From NCBI GenBank assembly GCA_023846275.1, contig CM043868.1, forward strand, positions 16,153,755 through 16,217,754: a stretch of 64,000 bases of DNA, read 5' to 3'. Within the stretch, counting starts at the first letter, position 1, and each line of letters begins with the position of its first letter. Positions 14,383-24,959 of the stretch are shown here, one piece after another. Origin of the DNA: Vanilla planifolia (Eukaryota; Streptophyta; Magnoliopsida; Asparagales; Orchidaceae). The notes under the pieces are model-generated. The model searched no databases and was not told the DNA's origin. It saw nothing but the letters and a program-made list of their open reading frames with translations. A program made the translations under genes and the position numbers.

Positions 14383-14390
14383 ATAATCAA

Positions 14391-15460
14391 ACCTAGTAAT
14401 GAGGTTTTTAATAATTATAATGTGCAAGGAAGGCAAGTTGAGTGTGACAGCTTCAAGACCATTAAGTTTATGACAATGTTTAAGCCATTATTATCTTAGC
14501 TAAATTATCATAACATTCAAATAGTTTACTTAGCACTTCATCAAAGATAGTAAGTCTATAATAACAATTTATGTTGTTGCCATAACATAACTTTCTCACT
14601 TATTCAAATTATTGTCATAATATAAATATGACAATGATAACAACTACTATCATAAATAACCTATTGGTTATTTGAAATATTGTTAAAACTCACTAATTCT
14701 AAAAATTGTTATAGAAACATTCATAAGAGTATCAAATACAATATTTTTTAACCTTTGCATAAGGCAATAAAGAGATTTAAATTGCTATCATATCTATAAA
14801 AAAATCAATACAAAATTTTTTTTTCGTTGCTTATAATGTAGTTGTCTTTGTAGATTTATGGATAACATTATTTTTTTCTTTTGTTATAAAGAGCTTATGT
14901 TATGTTTTGTGGAGAAATTCTGGAGTTGTATTTTATTTATTTTAATTTGAAAGGCACTAAAATAACAATAATTTTTATAATCTTTTCTTCATATTAAATA
15001 ACTTTTTAAAATTAACTACAAAACATCTTTTTTAATCACAAAACTTTTTATGCTATAAAACCCTAAATTGTCTTGAGTATGCCATATATGATGTTTAATA
15101 CCTAAAAAACTTTTGTTGAGCATAAGTTGACATTATTTTGAGAGAAAGATTATAGAATACTAAAGAATAGTTATGCATTCTAAAGATATTCATAAAAATA
15201 TTATTTCTCATAAAATAACACACGAAATTAGTATAAAATGTCAATTCTATTTTTCTTATCTTCAAAATCATAAACCATCTTGCCAACCGGCTTTATTGTT
15301 TTATATAGTCAAATAATCAATCAAAGAAATAATTTAAATTTAAAACGTCAATTTTATCTCTTATTGAACTGAGTAAGTATTTTATACGTTATAAGAAAAA
15401 AAGATTAAAAAATATTTGTTTAAATCAAAATGAATATTTTTAATAGATTTATTATATTTT
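14391..15460. other. AT-rich intergenic DNA
   Basis: Nothing recognised. A short minus-strand open frame at 15,095-15,286 has no family resemblance and AT-driven composition. Confidence 0.45.
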
Positions 15461-15469
15461 ACAACTTTT

Positions 15470-15800
15470 TTTATGTTGCGTTGCATTTAACCGGAGCTTT
15501 ATGCGCTGCCACTTACCTGGTCGGACGAAAGACAAAAAATAAAAAATAAAAAATAAAGAAAAGGTTCACGGCTTAATTGCTGTTGCCAGCTGTACCTTAT
15601 ATTAGCCGCAAGTACTTAAAAAATAATTAATCAAAATTCATCTTAATCCCAATGGGAAGGTAATTTGCCATTTGACAGCTACCTCTAAATTATAATTCTT
15701 TAATTATCGGTAAAGTTAATACGTGGTGTTTGCTGGCCCCCACTCCTAAGTAATCTGAACGCCCAGATAACTCTACCGTTGACAGCTATTTATTTTGAAC
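15470..15800. other. GC-richer island in AT-rich DNA, function unknown
   Basis: Clearly less AT-rich than its surroundings. It contains an imperfect AAAAAT minisatellite (about 15,533-15,556), and the word TTGACAGCTA appears twice (around 15,674 and 15,779). No open frame of note. It could be a promoter fragment, a remnant LTR or conserved non-coding DNA; I cannot decide. Confidence 0.35.
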
Positions 15801-17640
15801 TTTTAAATAATCCTAATTATTACAAGAATTAATTTCCTTATATTTCTATTGGTTAAAATAATCATCCTAATTATTTTTATTGGTCCACCTCTTGTCATGG
15901 ATACTGGTAGAAATGCAGATTCTTTAAAAACAATCTGCTAAACTATTATACATAATTTAATTTAATTTATAAGTTTATTACTTTAGTGATATCCATGATT
16001 GATAGTTGTGCTTTTCATTAATATTCATCAAGTAATTATATGATCATTTTAATTTATGTGGATATCAATTCAACATGCATTAAAATACATGTAACAACAA
16101 TTTATTATACACGTATATATTTTATTATATACACATTATTAGTTCTGTAAATAAGTCATGTTTTTAGAACATAAAATGATTTTATTATGCTTCTATTCAA
16201 TGTTAATTTCTTTTGTAAAGGAAATTAAAATTTTGAAACAACATTGGAACATTTGCATCATGACATATATGTTAAAGCACCAAACGATACATGATTGTTT
16301 ACCCAATCAGGTTTTTCTGATACATTTCTTTATCTTTGTTAGTTGAATTTTTGTTGCTTAAATTCAAATCCTACAAATATTGTATGCCTGTTACTCTCCC
16401 AGATTTGCCTATTTAATAATAGCATTGTTGTAGGTGAAAATAAGATTTAAAAACATTTAAAAAAAGAATTTTAAAACTGTAATTTGATTTTATGAGCTAA
16501 AAAAAAGGAGAAGTTTAATATTTTTTGATGTTTTTCAAATTGAAATAAAAAAGTACTTGTTAAATATGTTTCTAATTTAGTGCCAAATAAAATAAGAAAA
16601 CATGATTTTATTATATATATATATATATCTAATTTTTTTATATATCTTTATATTATCATATGTTTTACTGTTGATTTGGATGTTAGGATAATATAAGAAT
16701 TGTTTATCTATTTATTTTATTTATTTGGATGATTAATATGATTGGCTGTAGACAAATTGTATGCCTTCATACTATATTTAATCAATCTCTTGTTCAAATT
16801 AACTCATCTCCATTGTTAGGATGGTTTTTGTTTCAATCAACGTCATTTTCTTCAATATATGTCAAGTCATTGGCTTAGTACTATACTCATGCTTGCAAAC
16901 TTGTCATCCAAATCACTATTCCCTTCAATCCAAACAAATTTCTAACAACTTATTTTAATGATCAACTATAATCTAATCATCTCAAAAACTTATTATATAC
17001 TTTTCCTCTTGAATAAAACTTTGTATCATTTGATTATTTATTATGACAATGATTTTTTAATGATAGCAAACATTTCTCAAATTATTATAAATTATCATCA
17101 TTAGTAAATTATTGTGACATCATTTATTATCATTAACTCATCACTATTTATTAAAAGTTGATTCTAATGTTGTTTCAGTTTGAATCCTATAAAAATTTAA
17201 GATAACACTTCTAAATATTATATATTTTGATATGATATGATATGATGACAAATTGATATATGTTTTTGGTTTTCACAAAGAGCAATCTTGATGTTATATT
17301 CTATTAGTTTTTCTTAAGTATTACTCATGAAATCTATCGTGTTAAAGTTTTTACTTGATTTATAAGAAACCTTTATCTATATGCCACGCTTAATGTCAAT
17401 CTTTTGTTGCTTTCTTATATGATGTTTTATTAAATATATTACTTGTCATGCTACTCCTATCAAATTTATTTTCAAATTTGATAATATTTTTTATTGTACT
17501 CTTTTTGATTATTTAGATTCATCAATGCATCAAAGTGGTGATATTTTTTGTACTATTGGTTTACTCGCCAATATTAATAATAACAATTATTAAAAAAAAT
17601 TTTTTTATTAATTTTATCAATTTATGTACTATTAAAGATT
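15801..17640. other. AT-rich upstream intergenic DNA
   Basis: Region upstream of the synaptotagmin gene. It has a short AT microsatellite (about 16,611-16,628) and a small GATAT repeat at about 17,229-17,247. No gene recognised. Confidence 0.5.
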
Positions 17641-17854
17641 AAAATGACAAAAAAAAGCTATAATTCAACAACAAACCAAACCATGGAAAATCGCGTGACG
17701 GCTGCAGCCATTTAGAACTTGCTCAGTGGTACTTTGGTAATTTCGGTAACAACAATCTGTGAACAAACGTACGAGCTGCGAGGAAAGCAGACGTATTTGG
17801 CGGTTTTCTTCCGATTTGGGTTTTATATCCGTGACCTTCCCCAACAACAAAAAG

Positions 17855-17872
17855 ATGTTCTTCGCTGGGTAG
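17855..17872 (+). other. Upstream ORF in 5' leader (MFFAG)
   Basis: A five-codon open frame closed by TAG. Its ATG has A at -3 but T at +4, a middling context. It may lower or condition translation of the synaptotagmin if it lies on the mRNA; there is no sign that the peptide itself is conserved. Confidence 0.4.
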
Positions 17873-17939
17873 TTAATATCGAGGAGAAACGAAAGCTTCA
17901 ACTTTGAAGGCCATTTCGACTCTTCTTATCGACGGTTTG

Positions 17940-17957
17940 ATGCATTGGCTGTTCTGA
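17940..17957 (+). other. Upstream ORF just before the main start (MHWLF)
   Basis: Five codons closed by TGA, leaving only 10 bases before the synaptotagmin ATG. Its ATG context is weak (T at -3, C at +4), so most ribosomes would probably pass it by leaky scanning. The gap is too short for efficient reinitiation at the main ATG. Confidence 0.45.
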
Positions 17958-17967
17958 GTCGGAACCG

Positions 17968-20900
17968 ATGGGCTTTGTGGGCACTCTCTTGGGAGTCATC
18001 GGTTTTGGCTTCGGAATACCAATCGGGCTCGTCGTGGGATATTTCCTCTACATCTTCTTCAACCCCGTGGACGTTCAGGTTTCATCCTTCTTTTGAACTG
18101 TTACTCCGATAAAAGAAAATTCATGAGTTCTTGACTATGAATACGAAGCAATCGACATTTCTGGGTTTTGATCGCCTGTTCTTGAATTGAATCTTCTAAA
18201 TCAAAACATGGATTTCATATCCAATTGCGCTTTCTTTTTTCTGGGTTTGGTTTTTGAGATGGTGCTCATCAGCTGGATTATGTTTTGGCACTATTCCAAT
18301 GGGAGATTAACTTCGGGCTTCTGTGTTTTAGGATAGACTTTCTTTTCTGCGTTGGATTGAAGCCTCTTTTCACTTTCAAACCTTTTATTTCATTCTTTCT
18401 TATGTTGCAATCTTCCTTGGTGGACTTCAGACCTTTGTACTGCTTTTCTGCATTAATTCTATACAAAACGGCTACCAATACTATTACAATGGTTTGCACT
18501 TCATGGCTGCACTTTTCATATTACCTTTTTGTGAAATATTTTCAGGAACCCATTGTGAGACCTCTGAATGAGTTAGATTCAAAGAGCTTGCACAAAGTGC
18601 TGCCTGAGATTCCGGCTTGGTTAAAGAATCCTGACTATGATAGAGTAAGTTTTACCCTTTATATCTCGTCTGCTTCAATTGAAAAACTCAATAGATTCTT
18701 TGCCTCAAAACTGCATAAAGGTTCAAGTTTTTTGTGATTATATTTTACCCTTTAGGTTTCAAGTTTGTAGATACACAAATGTCTATTTCTTCATGCTTTT
18801 AATGGTTGTGATAGTTCAGTTGTTGTTGATGTCCTTAACAGATTCACCGCAAATTGATTTGCTATTTTATTCCTCTTGCAGGTAGATTGGATGAACAGAT
18901 TCCTGCAGGAAATCTGGCCCTACTTAGATAAGGTTGTTTACAGTTAACATCATTTAAATTGGTATATTATGGCACTTTTCTTTAATACATTGTTAAATGC
19001 AAAAGAATTTCAAGTTATCAGGAATCCATTTGGTGTTCGTTGCCTCATTTGCAATCATAAATAGGTAATATGCAACATAATTCGAAGCACGGCAAAAACA
19101 ACCTTTGACCAATATGTTGGGAAGTATGGCATAGAGTCCATCGAATTTGAAAATCTTACTCTTGGGAGCTTTCCACCAATACTACATGGTATGCCTTCAG
19201 CTCATCATCAAATGCTTCCCTGTAAAATACATTTTACAATAGTTGACTTTCGAAGCATGTTAGGTTCTTTTTGATAGTGGCTTGTAAATTTATAAAGCAA
19301 GTTTGAAGAGATTCTTTTGTAAAAGGAGTTTATTTGAGAAAAAGTAAAGTATTGATGAAAACGTTGGATAGAAATGAAGTTTGAAAAAGAGCTTTAATCT
19401 CATGAAGTTTATATACATTATTTTTTTTCCATGAATATTATCTCGGCACATGTCTCCTCTCTTAATTAGCTTATTTGCTATGCTAGATCAAAATTTCTCA
19501 AATGCATTGAATTATACGATGCTTGATCAAGTAAAAGGCATATGGTTTAGTTATGGTGAAATATTTGTAAGTTGGTATAGAGACATTGGATAAAGCATCA
19601 ATTTAAGAGGTAAATTTTAGAAAATTATCATATTGATATGATATTATTTTCTTGGGCTACTGCAATAAATGCATTTAGAGCTCTCCTTTTCATGAGAGAA
19701 AGATGTGGAAAGCATCGTATAATATTAATTAAGATTAGTTTAAGAAAACCTAGATAGAAATTCTCATATAATTTGATCAATAATATAGATATTATCATAT
19801 TATTTAATAATTATCAATTGTGAGATTTGTTACTTAGATACAGTTAAATACTTAATGACTCTTAAGGGGAGAGTCATTTCATTTTCATTGAAAATATGAG
19901 ATGTTTTGTGCTAATATCTTGCAACAGGTATTAAAGTTATAGAGACTCAGGAAAATGCACTTGTTATTGAACCTGGGATTCGATGGGCTGGAAATTGTGA
20001 TGTTAGACTAGCTTTGAAATTATTTTCTTTAAAATTCACCATACAGGTAGACCACCACACTATAATGTAATAGAAGATGAATGAGTATTGTTTCTTTATG
20101 AAAGTCATGTGACTATGAAATGTTTTGCCTTTGCAGCTATTGGATATGCAAATATTCCTAGCACCTCGGATTACACTAAAACCCCTTGTTCCAAGCTTTC
20201 CTTGCTTTGCAAACATAATCATATCGTTGGTGGAAAAGGCATGCTTCTTAACTTAGGCTCCAATGATTTACATTTCAATGCAAATTGACTTTCACGAATT
20301 TTCACTGCAGCCTTTTGTTGATTTTGGACTCAAACTACTTGGTGCAGACATCATGGCTATCCCTATACTATATCGCTTTGCTCAGGTTTTTCAAATTCTT
20401 TTATGCAGCTTAAATTGAGAAAAGTTTTAGAGAACATTTAGCTGAGTCTTATTTTGATAATATGAACATCTAAATCATGACACTATTTAAATATTAATAT
20501 TATATATCAATATTTTTTTATTTTTTGGCTCATTGTCATCTAATAGTTTTTTAATCTTTTTTGTTAAACATCAAGATAATTAACAGTTAGATACTATTTA
20601 AATTTGAATGACATCTCAATGTTATTTTTGAGTGGCAATGCTATAACTTTTAATAATGTCATTTAAAGATGTATTTAAATCAAACATTTAATATCTTTAA
20701 ATATCATAACATTATAAATCAATATTGTTAAACCAAATTCTCCATTAGTTTTAATCGAAATCTGGAATGACTAGTGATGACTGACTACATGTTTAACGTT
20801 ATTTGCTTAAGGACAAAATTGCGACTGAAATTTCAAATCTCTACCATTGGCCTAACGACTTGGAAGTACCAATTCTGGATAATGCTAGGTAACCATTTGT

Positions 20901-22185
20901 TCATATTCCTTAGTAAAATTTGTTCTTCAAGTGAGTCCTTGCAAACGTATTTGTTTACTGATTTCTAGATCATGCGAACCACATGTGACTGTTTTGCTTT
21001 GTGCTTTTAGTGGCGCCACCAAGAAGCCGGTTGGCATATTACACGTGAAGGTTGTGCGTGCGTCCAACCTTTTGAAGATGGACTTCCTTGGTAAATCTGA
21101 CCCTTATGTTAAGCTGAGTTTGAGTGGGGAGAGGTTGCCATCAAAGAAAACCTCGGTGAAGATGAACAACCTGAATCCTGAATGGAATGAAACTTTCAAG
21201 CTTATTGTGAAAGATCCTCAAACCCAAGTCCTTCAGCTACACTTATATGACTGGGAAAAGGTTTTGTTTTCTGTTTGAATCTACATTTTCTTAAAATGGT
21301 ATTATGTTTTCACAAACCATGCGGGACTTTGTCGATCGAAACATGATGCTGTGTGTTCTTGCATAATGCAGGTCAAGGTGCATGATAAATTGGGCATGCA
21401 AGTCGTGCCGCTGAGCTCACTTGTTCCTCATGAGACAAAGGAGTTCACTCTCAATATTCTCAAAAACTTGAACCTTAACGATCCTCACAACAAGAAGGAT
21501 AGAGGGAAGCTTGTGGTAGAATTGACATTTGAACCATTTAGGGAAGATTGTGATAAACCCAATGGAGCTTTAGATGGAGTAGGGAGGCTCAGTACGCTGG
21601 GAAGATCTTATTCGTTAGAAAGCTCATCCGGTGGTGTTCTTTCTGTAACAATTGAAAGTGCAGAAAATGTTGAGGGGAGGCATCACAACAATCCCTATGC
21701 AGTAATGCTTTTTGGAGGAGAACGTAAGAAGACCAAGGTAAGTTCTTGCATATTGATACTGTTTCTATCAGTCGGGCTTTGAGTGGTGTTGGTAACTGTT
21801 TTGCTTAGTGAGTTTTGTGTTTTAACCTCACACGTTAGGCCATCAAGAGAAGCAGGAATCCCAGATGGAATGAAGCATTCCAGTTCATGCTGGAGGAACC
21901 TCCAGTTAAAGACATGATGCACATAGAAGTTTTCAGCAAGAGAAGGGGCTTTAGTTTCTATAACAAGGTTGGAAATCATGAAACATTAAGCTATGTGCCT
22001 TTCATGCTGCTTCTCTCCTTTCTTTGCACATCTTGATTGATTTGTTTTCTCTGTAGGAATCTCTTGGCCATGTGGATCTCAATCTTGCAGATGTTGTCAA
22101 CAATGGACGCATTAATGAGAAATTTCATCTCATCAACTCAAAGAATGGAGCGATTCACATCGAGCTCACATGGAGTACCGTTTAG
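17968..22185 (+). CDS. SYT3: Plant synaptotagmin (SYT3-like): TM anchor, SMP domain, two C2 domains; spliced, 12 exons
   Basis: Exons read from splice sites and family homology: 17968-18078, 18546-18644, 18882-18932, 19065-19188, 19928-20046, 20137-20238, 20311-20385, 20812-20888, 21011-21260, 21372-21737, 21839-21967, 22057-22185. The frame stays open through all joints and gives 543 residues, close to the roughly 540 usual for plant SYT1/SYT3. An N-terminal hydrophobic anchor spans residues 3-30 (start MGFVGTLLGVIGFG). The SMP domain covers about 71-252 (VDWMNRF, WPYLDK, ESIEFENLTLG, VDFGLKLLGADIM). C2A covers about 258-370 and keeps acidic calcium ligands D277, D283, D333, E335 and D341. 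C2B covers about 423-540, and its loop-1 motif is NNPYA rather than SDPY, so calcium binding there is unlikely, as in relatives. Wording such as FKLIVKD and GHVDLNL-DVV-NGRIN is closer to Arabidopsis SYT3 than SYT1, judged from memory. Known role of the family: ER-anchored tethers at ER-plasma membrane contact sites that bind anionic lipids and move lipids through the SMP domain. All introns are GT-AG except the one after exon 6. Confidence 0.95.
20239..20310 (+). other. GC-AG intron of the synaptotagmin gene (72 bases)
   Basis: The exon 6/intron joint reads AAG then GCATGC, and the intron ends TTCACTGCAG. The SMP sequence crosses this point in family order (SLVEK then PFVDFGLK, compare SLMEK-PHVDFGLK in relatives), which fixes both ends. 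No nearby GT keeps the frame and the conserved residues, so a GC donor is required. Confidence 0.85.
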
Positions 22186-22450
22186 AACACAGGTGAAATT
22201 TTGCTGTTCTGTCTTCAGTGGCTTTAGAAAAAAAAAAAACCCACATGTTTATTCCATTTTACATAAAAGAAAATTTTGTAGGAATAAAAGCTGCGTACCA
22301 TCAGCTGTAATATTCTCTCTTTGTCAGCTTGTTTCATTGCTCTATTGAGCTATTATAGTCAATGATCTCTATTTTTCAGATGATGCTATAAAATGTCGAT
22401 GTCTTGCTTATAACAATTTTGATTCCTAGTCAAATTTTTAATGAAATGTA
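22186..22450 (+). other. 3' UTR of the synaptotagmin gene with poly(A) signal candidate
   Basis: Follows the TAG stop. A canonical AATAAA lies at 22,283-22,288, about 100 bases after the stop, and looser AT-rich signals (AATGAAA near 22,440) follow. The cleavage site is not determinable. Confidence 0.5.
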
Positions 22451-22460
22451 ACTCGTGTTG

Positions 22461-22489
22461 TGGCGTAGGTGAATCATGGGTTTGAATCC
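22461..22489 (+). other. tRNA-like internal-promoter remnant (possible SINE scrap)
   Basis: GGGTTTGAATCC at 22,478-22,489 is one change from a Pol III B-box (GGTTCGAATCC type), and TGGCGTAGGT at 22,461-22,470 resembles an A-box. They are too close together for a working tRNA or SINE promoter, so this is at best a truncated scrap. Confidence 0.25.
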
Positions 22490-22499
22490 AGGGAAAAAA

Positions 22500-24860
22500 A
22501 ATTCTCAAACATTGATAATCAAATTGCTGTCTTTTAAGTTGTCTTGTAGTTTAAGTTCGGCCTAAAACGTTGGGTTAAGTTTTGGTGGTGATTATATTTG
22601 CGTGCAAACGTTTCATTTAAGGTTGGTTTGTTTAGTTATAAAGAGAAGATGATATTTTTGCTTTTAGAAGTTTTAAACAGTAATTTTTGGAAATATTATT
22701 TGGTCGTTTATTAGATAAGTGTGATTTGTGCTAGTCTTTATCAACAATTGGCGATATAATGGTTAAGGGGATTGGTGGTGTGGAAGGAGAGTATAAGAGG
22801 TAGTTGCTAACAAACAAAAAACGATCATCAAAAAAGTAGTAGTAGCTTGGTGTTTGAGATGAATCCATCTGATGACGATCTTACAACCACCGATGTTGGT
22901 GGTCAACAGACAACAATGGCAATTGTTTGATGTTTTGGAAGAAGATTATCAATAGGGTTTTAAAAAATTATTTTTTAAATAAAAAATAATATAATGAGAA
23001 TAAAAATAAAATATTGAAGAACATTATTTCATCAAACTTTTACATTTTTTAGTTTAATAAAAATTAAAAATGAGATTGAAAAAAAGGTTTACAAAAAATG
23101 TGTTTATAATGGGTATACTTCATTATGGTCCTACACTTTTTATGAATTTAAGAAACAAAAAAATAAAATAAAAGAAGTGACTAATTTCAAAACAAATAAA
23201 TTGGTGTAAAATTTTCAACCTTACTATATTAAATTTGTAAAATTTATATAGAATTCATTGTGAGTATTTAAAATCAAATATTTCATTTATTTTGAAAGAA
23301 CAAAAACATTTTTTTAAATTATCATAATTTTAATCATAACTTATTAATGATAAGCATTGTCATTATAAATGTCATCAAATATGGTGTTTATTACTCACTA
23401 GAGAGGTATTGGACCTCCCTAAATTATTGAACCAACATTTGTCATATTTTAGATCATTATTGAATTTGATTGTGAAATTGTCATATAAAAACTTGAATGT
23501 TAATGATCAAATTATCAGAGATGTTAGTGTTAGACTATCATCACCAATCATCATCAAGCATCCTCCACTGTAAGTGTATATTGGGAAGTTGATTCTCATC
23601 CTATGGTTTCAAGTATGGTTTAGGTTTGAGGTAAGAACATATTTTTGTTTGTTTTCAAGATTTTTACATTCAACACTATACAACAATTTTAGTTTCTATC
23701 TAAAATCTTATTTTGATAGTATGCATAAATTTTTCTTCAACTAAGTTACAATAAATGTCATAACTTGTTGTTTATTGTGGTTCTTTTAGCATTAGAAGTG
23801 CTAGGTAAAAGCATTACAACATTGAACGTTTGTTTTTCTTTTCTAAGTTATTTTTTGAATTTTTTTGTAATAAAATGAATTCATTTTTCAAATTTTATAG
23901 CTTATGTGAAAAGTTTTTTATTTTACTAAAATAAGTGATACGATCAATTACAATTTTTTATTTTTTTTAAAGTGAAATAACATAAAAAAATATTTCTAAA
24001 TTCTAAATAAAACAATATTTGTAATTGAGTAAGTCAATTTTTTTCATATTAATAAGATAAATGTAGGACCAATTACAAGTATCTTTATGTTTTATTTTTT
24101 TAAACAAATAAATTTTTAAAAATCCAATTTTTTTTAAAGTAAAAATATTTCAAAATTTACACAACCTATGATTTTATTTAAGCATTACATTAAAGTGGGC
24201 ATTTAAGTAGAAACAATTTGAACGACATATTCGAAATATTATTTGTCTTCTTGAACAGTAAAAAATAATCTTATTTAAACTTTTAACGTTATATTTTTAA
24301 ATATAATTATTTTATTATAATTATTTAATTGATATAGTCCTAAACTGTTTGATATTTTTTTTCATTTTCACATGTTTCTATATGCATATATATTATAGCT
24401 ATTTTAAAATTTAAAAATAAAAGTAATTAAAAAAATTCTAAATTAAATAAAATATAATTCCAAAATTGATCAAAATTGAAATCAAAATCATTATCAAAAC
24501 AAAAATAAAATAATTAAATAATTAAAATAGTCTTTTAATAATGAAAATAAAATTAACAATAAAACTAAAAAAATAAAATTTTATTTCAAATTTTAGAAAA
24601 CTATGAAAACATTTTGAGATACAAGTAATTAAAATAATACTAAAGTAAGGACACTTTCGTGTCCATTACAACTTGCTTCCTTTTAATCTGTTTAAATCTT
24701 GATTAAAAGGTGTACATTCTAAGAAATGGTTTAATAAAAGATCAATTACAACAATAAATTAACCAAAATTCGATCTTCCTTTGACAAAACATTCAATAAC
24801 TCTATTAGAATATGTTTTACCACAAGTCTATTCCACCACTCATATGTTGTGTGTCCTATT
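22500..24860. other. AT-rich intergenic DNA downstream of the synaptotagmin
   Basis: A moderately G-rich stretch at 22,550-22,940 carries no recognised gene. The remainder is AT-rich with no coding pattern. Confidence 0.5.
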
Positions 24861-24864
24861 AATT

Positions 24865-24868
<4 letters not shown>

Positions 24869-24948
<80 letters not shown>
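24869..24948. repeat. (AT)40 microsatellite
   Basis: About 80 bases of uninterrupted AT alternation. The length makes it prone to slippage and to cruciform formation, and the assembled length may be inexact. The Ile-Tyr open frame across it is an artefact. Confidence 0.97.
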
Positions 24949-24951
<3 letters not shown>

Positions 24952-24959
24952 CATTTGAC

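Larger units (their letters stand above)
17650..17967 (+). promoter_or_regulatory. Promoter-proximal region and 5' leader of the synaptotagmin gene
   Basis: Composition changes sharply here from AT-rich intergenic DNA to balanced sequence that runs into the start codon. A weak TATA-like CTATAATT is at 17,658-17,665, and GCGTGACGG near 17,693 contains a TGACG core. The transcription start is not determinable. Short upstream open frames lie at 17,683-17,715 (if transcribed), 17,855-17,872 (MFFAG) and 17,940-17,957 (MHWLF), the last ending 10 bases before the main ATG. Confidence 0.5.

Noticed and set aside
18285-18737. 150-codon plus-strand open frame
   Set aside because: It reads through intron 1, exon 2 and intron 2 of the synaptotagmin. 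Splice sites and family homology favour the spliced reading; only the exon 2 part is coding.
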